Shown here: piece after piece, positions 28,655 through 37,666 of the stretch
Numbering within the stretch: the stretch's first letter is position 1
Layout of the letters: each line of letters opens with the position of its first letter
Assembly (NCBI GenBank): GCA_018266075.1
Contig: JAFEBB010000012.1
Span: 62,001-126,000, forward strand
DNA length: 64,000 nt
Direction: 5' to 3'
Source: Deltaproteobacteria bacterium
GTDB lineage: Bacteria > Myxococcota > Myxococcia > Myxococcales > SZAS-1
Notes under the pieces: model-generated
The model's input: the letters and a program-made list of their open reading frames with translations, nothing else
Told to the model about the DNA's origin: nothing
Database searches by the model: none
Position numbers and translations under genes: made by a program

Positions 28655-30205
28655 TTAGAGCACGTTCACGTCGAGCCGCATCGAGCCCATCGTGCCGCCG
28701 AGGCTGTCCACCCAGATGAAGTAGTCGCCCGCGGGCAGCGGCAGCGTGGCGATGGACACGGGGTCGACGCCGCCGTCGAGCGAGTAGCCGCAGCCGAGCT
28801 CCTGCGCGCTGGTGGCGCCGGCGTCGTCGAAGTTGTTGATGCACGGTGCGGAGCGCACCGAGAGCACCGGCGCGGCGGTGCTGCCGTTGACCGGCGTGAG
28901 CGTGGCGTGGATGCCGTTCGGCGCGCCGTTGGGCAGGTGCACGCCGTACACCACGTCCGGGCCGTTGCCGTGGCCGATGGTGTTGCCCGTGCCGGTGCCG
29001 TCGTCGAAGGAGCAGGCGCCGGTGGGCGAGGTCACGGTGTCGTTCTGGGCGCCGCTGGTGTCCACGGTCACGGATGCGTTGCCCGCCGTGCCGCCGCTCA
29101 GCGAGAGGAAGATGACCCCCGAGCAGTCGTCGTTGGCCACCGGCTGGCTGAGCGACACGTTGAGGTCGTACTCGCCCGAGCCCGCGCCGCCCACCAGGAA
29201 CTCGGTGGTGCCCGTGACGCGCAGGTTGTAGACGCCCGGCGAAAGCTTGTCCGGGCCGAGGATGCCGCCGACGAGGAAGCCGTCGGCGCACTCGTCCTCC
29301 ACCTCCGACGCGCCACAGCCCTGGGTGAGAGAGAGGTTCACCGAGCCGCCGTCGAGGCTGCCCACGCTGGCGTTGAGGATCACCGGCTGGTTCACCGAGA
29401 ACGTGAAGTTCGCCGTGGGGCCGCCGGCGCCCGTGCCCAGGAACGGGTCGGTGCACAGGGCCGAGGTGAAGGTCGGGTCGCCCTCGGTGTTGCCGAACAC
29501 CTCCTGCGAGGTGCCCGGGCCCGTGAGCCTCGCCAGCGGAGTGAAGCCGCTGCAGCCGCCGGTGGTGCCGGTGGTGCCCGTCGTCGAGGTGCCCGTCGTA
29601 CCCGTGGTGGTGCTGGTGCTGGTCGTCGACGAGGACGAGGTGCCCGTCGTGGTCGTGGTGGTGCTCGTGCCGGTGCTGCCGGTGGTGGTCGTCGTCGACG
29701 TGCCGGTGCTGGAGCCGCTGTCGGTCGACGCGGCCGTGGTGGTGCCGCTGCTGGAGCTGCTGCTGCCCGTCGTCGACGCCGTCGAGCCGGTGGTGTTGCT
29801 GGTCGTGGTCGACGACGCGGTGGAGCCCGTGCTGCCCGTGGTGTCGGTGGAGGTCGTGGCCGACGTCGAGCCGGAGCTCGCGCCGTGCGTCGACGCGCCC
29901 GTGCTGCCGCTCGCGTTGCCCGTCGACGCGCCGGTGGACCCGCCCGAGCTTGCGCCGCTGGTGGTCGGGCCGTTGCCGCTGCCTGCGTTGGTGTTGCCCG
30001 GGAGCTGGCAGCTGCCGAGTACGCACGCCTGCAGGCCCGTGCACGCCGTGCAGGCCGCGCCGTTGAGGCCGCAGTGCGCCGCGCTGTCGCTCTGGCAGAC
30101 GCCGCTGGCGTCGCAGCAGCCGCCGCATGAGGAGCTGTCGCACTTGCTGCCGCAGCCGGCGAGGAGCAACGCAGCGAGGGCGGTGAGGATGGCAACGCGG
30201 TTCAT
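28655..30205 (-). CDS. Large lipoprotein with Ser/Thr linker and PPC-like repeats
   Basis: A 516-residue lipoprotein: lipobox ALLLAGC with GGAGG before ATG 30205. A Cys-rich head follows (KCDSSSCGGCCDASGVCQ), then a low-complexity Ser/Thr/Gly linker of about 150 residues, then beta-rich domains. The last reads like a pre-peptidase C-terminal (PPC) domain: APVLSVRSAPCINNF and LPAGDYFIWVDSLGG. An earlier unit has VYNLRVTGTTEFLVGG. PPC domains usually follow secreted enzymes, but no catalytic domain is seen. Probably a surface-exposed protein held off the membrane by the linker. Convergent with the DUF1259 gene. Confidence 0.75.
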   Translation of the reverse strand: MNRVAILTALAALLLAGCGSKCDSSSCGGCCDASGVCQSDSAAHCGLNGAACTACTGLQACVLGSCQLPGNTNAGSGNGPTTSGASSGGSTGASTGNASGSTGASTHGASSGSTSATTSTDTTGSTGSTASSTTTSNTTGSTASTTGSSSSSSGTTTAASTDSGSSTGTSTTTTTGSTGTSTTTTTTGTSSSSTTSTSTTTGTTGTSTTGTTGTTGGCSGFTPLARLTGPGTSQEVFGNTEGDPTFTSALCTDPFLGTGAGGPTANFTFSVNQPVILNASVGSLDGGSVNLSLTQGCGASEVEDECADGFLVGGILGPDKLSPGVYNLRVTGTTEFLVGGAGSGEYDLNVSLSQPVANDDCSGVIFLSLSGGTAGNASVTVDTSGAQNDTVTSPTGACSFDDGTGTGNTIGHGNGPDVVYGVHLPNGAPNGIHATLTPVNGSTAAPVLSVRSAPCINNFDDAGATSAQELGCGYSLDGGVDPVSIATLPLPAGDYFIWVDSLGGTMGSMRLDVNVL

Positions 30206-30272
30206 TGAGGCCTCCAGCGGGACGCGTGCCTCTACATGGCAAGCGCCGCGTCGCACAAGGCCCAGACGGGTG

Positions 30273-31934
30273 TCACCCGGCGCTGAAGAGATGGATGGTC
30301 ACGGTGGACAGCTCGCCCGGCGGAAAGCGCGCGGTGTGCCGCGGGTCTGGCGTGAGGCCCGCCTCGCGCGCGCAGGCCTCGAAGACATCGGCCTCGACGG
30401 TGAGCTGATCCGAGAAGCCGTGAGTCGCGTCGTAGCCGGTCGCGAGCGTGCGCCCGAGGTTCGAGGCGGCGAGCGGCGCGGGCAGGGTGTGCAGCTCGAG
30501 CACCAACAGCCCGAAGCGCGCCACGTACGGCGCCCAGCGGCGGAAGTGCTCGACCAGGTTCTCCTCGAGCTCGGCATTCGGCAGTGCGCGTCCGCGCCAG
30601 GCGAACGCGCCCGTGGATCGAGCCACGCGCTTCTTTGCGGCCTCGGCGTCGCGAACGCCGGTGTACGGCCGGTTGTGATCCAGGAACGAGCGCACGTGCA
30701 TGCCCTCGGCCATGGTCACGCCGTGCTCTTTCAAGGCGAGCGCGAGCGCGTCGGGATCGTTGATGTCGCCGAAGACGACGCGGTGGGCGATGCCCGCAGC
30801 CTGCAGCGTGGCCGCGGTGGCGTGGCGCGCGTCGGGGTTGTAGTCGGCGCCGATCATCAAGAGCGGCGCGGTGCCGCGCTGAATGGCCGCGCCGCGCGGC
30901 GTGCGATCCCAGATGACCTCCCACAAGTGCTTCAGGAACGTGCCGTCCCCCGAGCCCATGTCGCAGATGAACTTCGGCTGTTGCTCGATGGGCCGCGAGA
31001 AGATCTCCACGACGATCTCGTCGATCTTGCGGAAGTAGGGCGTGTGCGCGGCGCCGCTGGCCTTCACGTTGAGCGCGCGCTGCACGTGCGTCTCGTTGCC
31101 CTTCGCGTCGCGAACGAAGAGCGCGGCCGGATCCCCGCCAAAGATGAGCTCGTCGAGCCGCGCCAGCAGCGGCAGGTACGACACGGGCACCCCGTACGCC
31201 CACGCGCGCGAGCTGCCGAACGCGAAGAGCCCGCGCGAAGTGGCCTCGAGGTGCGGACCGCGCTTCTGCACCCAGCCGAAGCTCTGCAGGAGCTCGAAGG
31301 CGGCGTCGAGCGCGGCGCGATCGCCGGAGATGCTGCCCAGATCGAGCGCGGGGTTGTCTTCGGTGAAGCGGTCGAGCACGCCCGCGTTCTTGAGCGCGAT
31401 CACCGTCGGCCCGGCGAGCAGCCCGTCGAGGTGGTGGCGAACCTGCGTAACAGGATGGTTAATGTCGTCGGAGCTCGGCAGCTCCCAGCCGCGGAGCGCG
31501 CGCGCCACCAGCTCGGGAAACGGAATCGGTGTCGCCCGGGCAGCGCCGCCGAAGAGCAGGGCAGGCATGCGCGTGGCCGCAGGCAGGAACGCAACGGCAT
31601 CCCGATAGTGGTCCGCGAGCGCCATGGCCAGGTCGCCGCGCACCGTGGGCACGTAGGCGAGATCGTCGGTGGCGGGTGTGCCCCTGGCCTCGACCCAGCC
31701 CTGCGACGCGAGCAGCCGCATCGCGACGTGCACGTAGCCGCGATGCCCGCCGACGAGCGCCACGATCTGCTTCATCGACATCCGTCGCCGCGCGAGCAGC
31801 GCCGGAATCGCGCCGCGTGCGTGAAGCGCCCAGAGCGGCGGGCCCACGCCGATGCCGTCGTCGTGCCGGAAGATGCGTCCGCGCACCTCGTCCTTGTCCT
31901 CGCGCGTCAGCTCGGAAGGCTCGGCGATGCTCAC
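30273..31934 (-). CDS. Class I SAM-dependent methyltransferase, AprA-like
   Basis: A 553-residue enzyme with the SAM-binding motif FICDMGSGDGTF in its second half, then ADYNPDAR and FGDINDPDAL for the adenosine side. The N-terminal 250 residues are winged-helix-like dimerisation parts. The opening (RGRIFRHDDGIGVGPPLWALH) recalls the methyltransferase of AprA-type polyketide loading modules, which in those systems methylate acyl carrier-bound substrates. Here it stands alone with no polyketide genes nearby, so the substrate is unknown. GTG start at 31934. A TAACA-N4-GGTTA dyad lies within codons for INHPVT, spelled with rare ATT, CCT and GTT. Confidence 0.75.
   Translation of the reverse strand: MSIAEPSELTREDKDEVRGRIFRHDDGIGVGPPLWALHARGAIPALLARRRMSMKQIVALVGGHRGYVHVAMRLLASQGWVEARGTPATDDLAYVPTVRGDLAMALADHYRDAVAFLPAATRMPALLFGGAARATPIPFPELVARALRGWELPSSDDINHPVTQVRHHLDGLLAGPTVIALKNAGVLDRFTEDNPALDLGSISGDRAALDAAFELLQSFGWVQKRGPHLEATSRGLFAFGSSRAWAYGVPVSYLPLLARLDELIFGGDPAALFVRDAKGNETHVQRALNVKASGAAHTPYFRKIDEIVVEIFSRPIEQQPKFICDMGSGDGTFLKHLWEVIWDRTPRGAAIQRGTAPLLMIGADYNPDARHATAATLQAAGIAHRVVFGDINDPDALALALKEHGVTMAEGMHVRSFLDHNRPYTGVRDAEAAKKRVARSTGAFAWRGRALPNAELEENLVEHFRRWAPYVARFGLLVLELHTLPAPLAASNLGRTLATGYDATHGFSDQLTVEADVFEACAREAGLTPDPRHTARFPPGELSTVTIHLFSAG
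31448..31461. repeat. TAACC-N4-GGTTA dyad, copy 3 (one mismatch)
   Basis: TAACAGGATGGTTA lies in the methyltransferase gene. On the coding strand: ATT AAC CAT CCT GTT ACG, several of these codons being rare. Confidence 0.5.
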
Positions 31935-32064
31935 GCAACAAGCTTAACGCCGGCGGACATCCATGCGCGCGGAGTGCCCGGCCTTGTCGTGCGCGCGACG
32001 CAGCGCCATGGCCAAAGCGTGCTAACTTCGCCGTCGTCTGGGCCGGCTTGAAAGGTTTCGAGCC

Positions 32065-32379
32065 ATGTCTCCCCGTCCGAAGAAGAAGCGAATCCTCCGC
32101 GCGCCGCGACCCTTGCTGCTGGCGAGCAGTGGCCTGGCAGCCGTCGCGTTCGGCGCCAACCTCGCTTGTGGCAGCGTGGTCACCGGCACGGTGGCTTGCA
32201 ACGCTCCCGACTGCGTGGGCCCGTTGGGAACGCCCATTCAGGACGGCGGCGACGCGGGCCCTTCGGGCGTGCAGTACTGCGGCATCCCCGACGGCGGCGC
32301 GCTCCCGTGCTACCCCGACGGCGGCCTCATGCCGGAAGGCCCCACCGACGGCGGCATCGACGGCGGCGACGGCGGATGA
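32065..32379 (+). CDS. Small exported Asp-Gly-Gly-rich protein
   Basis: A 104-residue protein with a basic leader (PRPKKKRILRAPRP), a hydrophobic helix ending near LACGS, and a short mature part with Cys pairs and several DGG repeats (QDGGDAG, PDGGAL, TDGGIDGGDGG). LACGS could be a lipobox. This composition is typical of Myxococcota lipoproteins. Its TGA overlaps the start of the ferritin-like gene as ATGA, so the two are co-translated. Function unknown; I infer it anchors or partners that protein. Confidence 0.6.
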   Translation: MSPRPKKKRILRAPRPLLLASSGLAAVAFGANLACGSVVTGTVACNAPDCVGPLGTPIQDGGDAGPSGVQYCGIPDGGALPCYPDGGLMPEGPTDGGIDGGDGG

Positions 32380-33173
32380 ATCGCGGGTCGGAGGTCTTCG
32401 AGCTCGCGCTGCACGGCGGCGCTGCCGAGCATCGCTACCGGCGGATGCGTCCGGAGATCGAGCGGCTTCATTGGGACAAGCTCGACGCGCGCGATGCGAC
32501 TTCGAAGGAACGCGACGTCGCCCGGCAGCAGTGGACCGCGGGCTCGCTGCAGGAGTACGCGACCGCTTCGGCCCACGCGGCGACGCTTCACCTGCTTCTT
32601 CGTGTGCGCGCGCCGCTGGATCTCACCGGCATGGCCGCGGCGTTCCCGCTCGACGAGATCGCGCACGCCGAGCTCTGCGCGCGCGTGGCCAATGCGCTCG
32701 GCGGCGGCGCGGCGGTGAGCTATCGGCCGGACGTGGCGCTTGCCGGCGCCGCACAGGGCGAGCCGCTGGCGGTGCTCGCGGACCGCGCGGTGCGCGACTT
32801 CTGCATCTCCGAGACGCTCGCGCACGCGCTGCTGCAAGCGGCCGCGCGCGCGCCCGGACCTGCGCTGCTCCAGAAGGTCCACGCGACCATCGCGCGCGAC
32901 GAGGCGCTGCACGGCCGCTTTGGCTGGCTCTTCCTCGAGTGGGCCGGCCCGAAGCTGGTTCGCGCGTTGAAGCAGAAGCTCGCCGAGTCCGCCGAGGCGA
33001 CGCTGAAGGCGCATCGGCGTGCGTGGGCGAACCGCTGCGCGCTCGACGATGCGGCCTGGTCGCGCTGGACCGTCTGCGGCACGCTCGGACGCGAGCGCTA
33101 CGTCTCGCTCGGCGAGCGGGCCATCGCGCGGCGGATCGTGCCAGCGCTGCGGCGCGCAGGCATCGAGGTCTGA
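32376..33173 (+). CDS. Ferritin-like diiron protein
   Basis: A 265-residue soluble protein with the four-helix diiron pattern. Metal ligands appear in order: Glu60 (SLQEYA), Glu94 and His97 in DEIAHAE, Glu146 in SETLAH, Glu176 and His179 in RDEALHG. That is two copies of E...ExxH, as in ferritin-like oxidases and monooxygenases. The C-terminal third is basic and helical (KAHRRAWANR). There is no signal peptide. Expressed with the exported DGG protein before it. It could be an oxidase, hydroxylase or iron handler; the sequence does not decide. Confidence 0.8.
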   Translation: MNRGSEVFELALHGGAAEHRYRRMRPEIERLHWDKLDARDATSKERDVARQQWTAGSLQEYATASAHAATLHLLLRVRAPLDLTGMAAAFPLDEIAHAELCARVANALGGGAAVSYRPDVALAGAAQGEPLAVLADRAVRDFCISETLAHALLQAAARAPGPALLQKVHATIARDEALHGRFGWLFLEWAGPKLVRALKQKLAESAEATLKAHRRAWANRCALDDAAWSRWTVCGTLGRERYVSLGERAIARRIVPALRRAGIEV

Positions 33174-33218
33174 CGGTTTGCGTGGCCACCGCGCCCGCGG
33201 ACGCTTACCGTCTGGTCC

Positions 33219-34094
33219 ATGGACCCCACGCTCCAGAGCCTGGTGAAGCAGCTCGACCTCGAGCCGCTCGAGGTGAACCTCTTCCGCGGCCAGTCGGCAG
33301 ACCTCGGCGGCAAGGCCGTCTTCGGCGGGCAGGTCGTCGGGCAGGCGCTGGTGGCCGCGAGCCGCACCGTCGAGGGCCGCGCGCCGCACTCGCTGCACGC
33401 GTACTTCCTGCTGCCTGGCGACGTGGCGGCGCCCATCGTCTACGAGGTGGACCGCATCCGCGACGGCAACAGCTTCACCGCGCGCCGGGTGCAGGCCATC
33501 CAGCACGGCCGGCCGATCCTCTCGATGATCGCGTCGTTCCAGGTGCAGGAGCAGGGCATGGAGCACCAGCTGCCCGTGCCGAGCGTGCCCCCGCCGGAGC
33601 AGCTCAAGTCCTACGTGGAGCTGCGCCAGAGCTGGCTCGACGAAGCAGGGACCGTTCACCCGCGGGTGCGCGAGTCGCTGAACCGGCCGCTGCCCATCGA
33701 CTTCCGGCCGGTGAACCCGTGGAACCCGCTCAAGCCCACCGTCGCAGAGCCGCAGCAGGCGATCTGGTTCAAGACCATCGATCGCGTGGGCGACGACCCG
33801 ATGCTGCACCGCTGCCTGCTCGCGTACGCGTCGGACTTCAACTTGCTGGGGACCTCGCTGCGGCCGCACGGCCAGAGCTGGTACAGCCCGGAGATGGTGG
33901 TGGCCAGCATCGACCACGCGCTCTGGTTCCACCGCGACCTGCGCGCCGACGAGTGGCTGCTCTACGTGATGGACTCGCCCTCGGCGCAGGGCGCGCGCGG
34001 CATGAATCGAGGGCTCGTCTTCGATCGCGCGGGCAAGCTGGTGGCCACCGTGGCGCAGGAAGGGCTGATGCGCCGGGTGCCTCGTCGGGGCTGA
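33219..34094 (+). CDS. tesB: Acyl-CoA thioesterase II
   Basis: A 291-residue TesB-family enzyme, normal length (about 286 in E. coli). It has the double hot-dog layout: the first half contains [25 protein letters not shown] and [11 protein letters not shown], the second [22 protein letters not shown] and [12 protein letters not shown]. Asp in YASDF fits the catalytic Asp of TesB. It hydrolyses medium- and long-chain acyl-CoA to free acid and CoA in the cytoplasm. It starts 45 bases after the ferritin-like gene and may share its transcript. Confidence 0.93.
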   Translation: MDPTLQSLVKQLDLEPLEVNLFRGQSADLGGKAVFGGQVVGQALVAASRTVEGRAPHSLHAYFLLPGDVAAPIVYEVDRIRDGNSFTARRVQAIQHGRPILSMIASFQVQEQGMEHQLPVPSVPPPEQLKSYVELRQSWLDEAGTVHPRVRESLNRPLPIDFRPVNPWNPLKPTVAEPQQAIWFKTIDRVGDDPMLHRCLLAYASDFNLLGTSLRPHGQSWYSPEMVVASIDHALWFHRDLRADEWLLYVMDSPSAQGARGMNRGLVFDRAGKLVATVAQEGLMRRVPRRG

Positions 34095-34118
34095 CGTCCG
34101 GCGTACAGCCTTGGGCGA

Positions 34119-34132
34119 CGCAACCGGTTGCG
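34119..34132. promoter_or_regulatory. 14-bp perfect palindrome, candidate operator
   Basis: CGCAACCGGTTGCG is perfectly self-complementary. It lies in the 68-base gap after tesB, about 30 bases upstream of the NtrC-type regulator start at 34163. Position and symmetry suit a dimeric repressor or autoregulatory site; no known operator is recognised. Confidence 0.35.
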
Positions 34133-34162
34133 CATTTTCCCCTGGAGGACGAGGCTGGCTGC

Positions 34163-35527
34163 ATGAACGCGATCCCCATGCACGTGCTGGTGGTCGACGA
34201 CGAGCGGAACATCCGCGCCACCCTCGCGCTCGCGCTCGAGGCCGACGGCTGCACCGTGGTGCAAGCCGGCACGCCCGACGCCGCGCTCGCCGCCGTGACG
34301 ACGGCGCACTTCGATCTGGCCTTCGTCGATTTGCGATTGGGAACGCAGAGCGGGCTCGACCTCTTGCCGCGGCTGCTCGCCGAGTCGCCGCGGACCGACG
34401 TGGTGATGGTGACCGCCTTCGGCACCATCGACGCCGCCGTGGAGGCCATGCGACGCGGCGCCCGCGACTTCCTCACCAAGCCCTTCACGCCCGCGCAGAT
34501 CCGGCACATCGCGGATCGCTCGCGCGAGCGGCACGCGCTCGAGTCGCGCGTGGTGACCCTGCAGGCCCAGCTCGCCGAGGCCGCGCCGGACGTGGACGTG
34601 GAGCTCGACGCGCGCGCGCCTGCGATGCGCGCTGCCTTGGAGTTGGTGCGCAAGGCCGCCGAGCACGACGTGGCCGTGCTCATGCTCGGCGAGAGCGGCA
34701 CGGGCAAGAGCGTGGTCGCGCGTGCGCTGCACCAGCTCAGCGCTCGCCGCGAGCGTCCGTTCGTGGTCGTGAATTGCCCCACGCTCTCCGAAGACCTCCT
34801 GGCGAGCGAGCTGTTCGGCCACGTGAAGGGCGCGTTCACGGGCGCGGTGCGCGATCAAGCGGGCCGGGTGGAGGCGGCCGACGGCGGCACGCTCTTCCTC
34901 GACGAGATCGCCGAGGTGCCGCCCAGCCTTCAGGCCAAGCTGCTCCGCTTCCTGCAGGACAAGCAGTTCGAGCGGCTCGGCGACTCTCGCACCCGCCACG
35001 CCGATGTGCGCATCCTCGCGGCCACCAACCGCAAGCTCGACGCCGAGGTCGCGGCCGGCCGCTTCCGCGAGGACCTCTACTTCCGCCTGAACACGGTGGA
35101 GGTGACGCTGCCGCCGCTGCGCGACCGGCCCGAAGACGTGCTTCCGCTGGCGCGGCGGTTCATCGAGTTCCTCGCCAGGAGCATGCGCCGGCCCACGCCG
35201 GATCTGTCGGACGAGGCCGCGCAGGCGCTGACGGCGTATCGCTGGCCGGGCAACCTGCGCGAGCTGCGCAACACGCTCGAGCGCGCGATGATCCTCGCGC
35301 CGGGCTCGGTGCTCGGGCTCTCGGCGCTGCCGGCCAAGCTCGCGGGTGCGCCCACGCCGACGACGTCGGTGCAGCTCGGCGGCGACTTCAGCCTCGAGCA
35401 GGTGGAGCGCGAGCACCTGTTGCGGGTGGTGGCCCGCGCCGAGAGCCTGGATGAGGCCGCGCGCATCCTGGGCATCGACGCCTCGACGCTGTACCGAAAG
35501 CGCCGCCGCTACGACGCCGAGGGGTAG
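34163..35527 (+). CDS. NtrC-type response regulator
   Basis: A 454-residue sigma-54 activator: receiver domain ([13 protein letters not shown]; phospho-acceptor in LAFVDLRLG), AAA+ domain with Walker A GESGTGKS, canonical GAFTGA in [13 protein letters not shown], Walker [12 protein letters not shown], and a short Fis-type helix-turn-helix at the end ([19 protein letters not shown]). Unlike the regulator at 26278-27603, its GAFTGA loop is intact. No kinase gene is beside it. ATG 34163 is used; ATG 34178 is also possible. It should activate sigma-54 promoters after phosphorylation. Confidence 0.93.
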   Translation: MNAIPMHVLVVDDERNIRATLALALEADGCTVVQAGTPDAALAAVTTAHFDLAFVDLRLGTQSGLDLLPRLLAESPRTDVVMVTAFGTIDAAVEAMRRGARDFLTKPFTPAQIRHIADRSRERHALESRVVTLQAQLAEAAPDVDVELDARAPAMRAALELVRKAAEHDVAVLMLGESGTGKSVVARALHQLSARRERPFVVVNCPTLSEDLLASELFGHVKGAFTGAVRDQAGRVEAADGGTLFLDEIAEVPPSLQAKLLRFLQDKQFERLGDSRTRHADVRILAATNRKLDAEVAAGRFREDLYFRLNTVEVTLPPLRDRPEDVLPLARRFIEFLARSMRRPTPDLSDEAAQALTAYRWPGNLRELRNTLERAMILAPGSVLGLSALPAKLAGAPTPTTSVQLGGDFSLEQVEREHLLRVVARAESLDEAARILGIDASTLYRKRRRYDAEG

Positions 35528-35641
35528 GCAACGATTGCCCCGAATCCGCCGACAACGATGGGGCCACTGAATCGACCCGGCTCCCCAGCCGGACTAGACT
35601 GACAATCTGTTCGCCGGCGGCCGCCCGGCGGGGTCCTCTGC

Positions 35642-37363
35642 ATGCACCGCATCCTCGTCTGCCTCGCGCTGGCCGCGCTCGTGCCCGCCTGCGGCTCCAC
35701 CACGGCCAAGCCCGGCGTCGACGGCGGCCATCCCGCTTGCACCGACGGCGGCAGCCACTGCGTGAACACCATCGGCAGCGGCGGCACCACCGGCGGCAAC
35801 CTGGTGCAGTGCCACAAGGACTCGGACTGCTCGGTGGGCGTCTGCGAGCCGTCCAACGACGGCAAGAGCTACTGCATCGCCCAGTGCGCCATCGACAGCG
35901 ACTGTGCGTCCGGCGAGATCTGCAACGCCCGCGGCCAGTGCGTGCCCCGTCCGGCCACGTCGACTTCGACCACCGGGACCACGGGCACCACCGCCACCAC
36001 CGTGAGCACCAACGGCCCGAGCACCACCGGCACCAGCGGCCCCTCGACGACCACCCACTCCACGGGCACGTCCGGGACCACGACGACGTCCGCCAGCGCC
36101 ACCACCGGCGGCCAGACCACCGGCACCAGCGCCACGCACACCACCAGCACCAGCGGCACCTCCGCGGCCACGTCCGGCACCACCAGCAGCCTCACCACCG
36201 GCACCTCGGGCACCGGCGCGACGTCGACATCGACCTCGTCGAACACGGGCGCCACCAGCGGCACGAACACCTCGACGACGTCCACCTCGGCGAGCGCGAC
36301 CACCGGCTCGGGAACGACGACGTCCACCGCGGCCAGCACGACCACGGGCGGCACCACCGGCTGCGTGTCGGGGAGCTGCCCCTCCGGCCAGGCCTGCGAC
36401 TTCGCGTCGGGCACCTGCGTGGCCCAGTACGGCTCCGGTCCGCTCGGCGGGACGTGCACCACCCAGGCCGACTGCGCCAGCGGCTACTGCCAGTACTTCG
36501 CCGACGGCACCTACCACTGCGCCCAGACCTGCTCCGGCAGCAGCGAGTGCCCCACCAGCTACCTCTGCGCGGACCAGGGCGGCTCGGGCATCTGCCTCGA
36601 CGAGAGCGCCTTCGGGAACTTCAGCGTGGGCACGGTGGGCGAGGACCAGACCTGCACCCGGCCCTCGAACGACACCACGTCGCAGTGCCACTCGATCTTC
36701 TACTGCAACGCCTCGGCCGGGCAGCAGGGCATCTGCACCGACAGCTGCGGCTCGACCTCGGAGTGCGAGCAGACCTCGCAGTCCACCAGCGACAGCTGGA
36801 TCTGCGTGGAGAACGGCTCGCCCCGAATCCCGTACTGCTGGTTCCCGCCCACGCCTTCGGCCGCGCAGTGCACCGGCGCCTCGACCGACTGTGGCGGCGT
36901 GGGCGGCGCTTGCAACAACGGCTACTGCGACGTGGGCAACGGCTGCGTCGACGACACGCAGTGCCGCCACAGCCTCTGCCTCAAGGGCAACCGCAACTTC
37001 TGCTCCGAGCCCTGCTGCAGCTACTGGAACTGCCCGGGTGCCACCACCTGCCTCGCGGTCTGGGGCGATGACGACGGCGGCGAGGTCTTCCGCGCCTGCG
37101 TCGACGAGCCCAGCAACGCCAGTGGTTACATTGATGACCCGTGCAACCCGCAGAACGGCGGCAACGACTGCTTCACCGGCTACTGCATGGCCTACGACGC
37201 CTACAACCCGAGCTCCACCAACGGCTACTGCACCTCCACCTGCTGCACCGACGCCGACTGCGCCGACAGCTACGCGGGCACGCACTGCGTACTCGAGGAC
37301 AACCTGGTTCGCGACCCGGGCGGTGGCTTCACCGGCCTCATGGGCGTGTGTGTGAAGCAATGA
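35642..37363 (+). CDS. Cys-rich lipoprotein with long Thr linker
   Basis: A 573-residue lipoprotein: lipobox LAALVPAC, a Cys-rich head (CHKDSDCSVGVCEPSNDGKS, then CAIDSDCASGEICNARG), a Thr/Ser/Gly linker of about 140 residues near positions 105-245, then more Cys-rich repeats. The repeats follow a pattern C-x-x-x-x-D/E-C-x(3-5)-Y/L-C (ADCASGYCQYFADGTYHC; SSECPTSYLCADQGG). This is common in Myxococcota surface proteins. Likely a disulfide-rich extracellular adhesin or scaffold. The next lipoprotein overlaps its stop (ATGA). Confidence 0.75.
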   Translation: MHRILVCLALAALVPACGSTTAKPGVDGGHPACTDGGSHCVNTIGSGGTTGGNLVQCHKDSDCSVGVCEPSNDGKSYCIAQCAIDSDCASGEICNARGQCVPRPATSTSTTGTTGTTATTVSTNGPSTTGTSGPSTTTHSTGTSGTTTTSASATTGGQTTGTSATHTTSTSGTSAATSGTTSSLTTGTSGTGATSTSTSSNTGATSGTNTSTTSTSASATTGSGTTTSTAASTTTGGTTGCVSGSCPSGQACDFASGTCVAQYGSGPLGGTCTTQADCASGYCQYFADGTYHCAQTCSGSSECPTSYLCADQGGSGICLDESAFGNFSVGTVGEDQTCTRPSNDTTSQCHSIFYCNASAGQQGICTDSCGSTSECEQTSQSTSDSWICVENGSPRIPYCWFPPTPSAAQCTGASTDCGGVGGACNNGYCDVGNGCVDDTQCRHSLCLKGNRNFCSEPCCSYWNCPGATTCLAVWGDDDGGEVFRACVDEPSNASGYIDDPCNPQNGGNDCFTGYCMAYDAYNPSSTNGYCTSTCCTDADCADSYAGTHCVLEDNLVRDPGGGFTGLMGVCVKQ

Positions 37364-37659
37364 GAACGACCCTCTACGCGTTTGGCATCGCCTGCTGCGT
37401 GGCGCTCGCCCTCCTGGCGGGCTGCTCGAGCAACAGCAGCTGCACCAACATCACCCGCACCGCGTGCGACCCCGACGCGGGCTCGAGCTGTCCCACCAAC
37501 TTCGGCTGCGTGGCCGTGCAGGACGCCATCGATCCTTGCCCGTCGGGCGCCGCGGGCTGCTGCTTCCAGATCTGCAGCACCGACTCCCAGTGCCAGAACA
37601 GTGAGCTCTGCACCGCGAGCGGCGTGTGCGCGCAGGGGCGCTGCTTCGACGGCGGGTGA
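37360..37659 (+). CDS. Small Cys-rich lipoprotein
   Basis: A 99-residue lipoprotein with lipobox LALLAGC. The mature part has about a dozen Cys in the same style as the preceding protein (TACDPDAGSSCPTNFGCVAV, CCFQICSTDSQCQNSELC). The ATG overlaps the stop of the larger lipoprotein (ATGA), so the two are made together and may interact. It is convergent with hslO, whose stop lies seven bases away. Confidence 0.7.
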   Translation: MRTTLYAFGIACCVALALLAGCSSNSSCTNITRTACDPDAGSSCPTNFGCVAVQDAIDPCPSGAAGCCFQICSTDSQCQNSELCTASGVCAQGRCFDGG

Positions 37660-37666
37660 AGCGTCG

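Noticed and set aside
29592-29990. Repetitive DNA in linker regions, considered as CRISPR or tandem minisatellite
   Set aside because: It encodes Ser/Thr/Gly linkers in frame, has no regular spacer, and repeats are imperfect.
31529-34162. Long plus-strand frame upstream of the NtrC regulator start
   Set aside because: Codons before 34163 are Arg/Ala shadow of other genes; the receiver domain begins just after ATG 34163.
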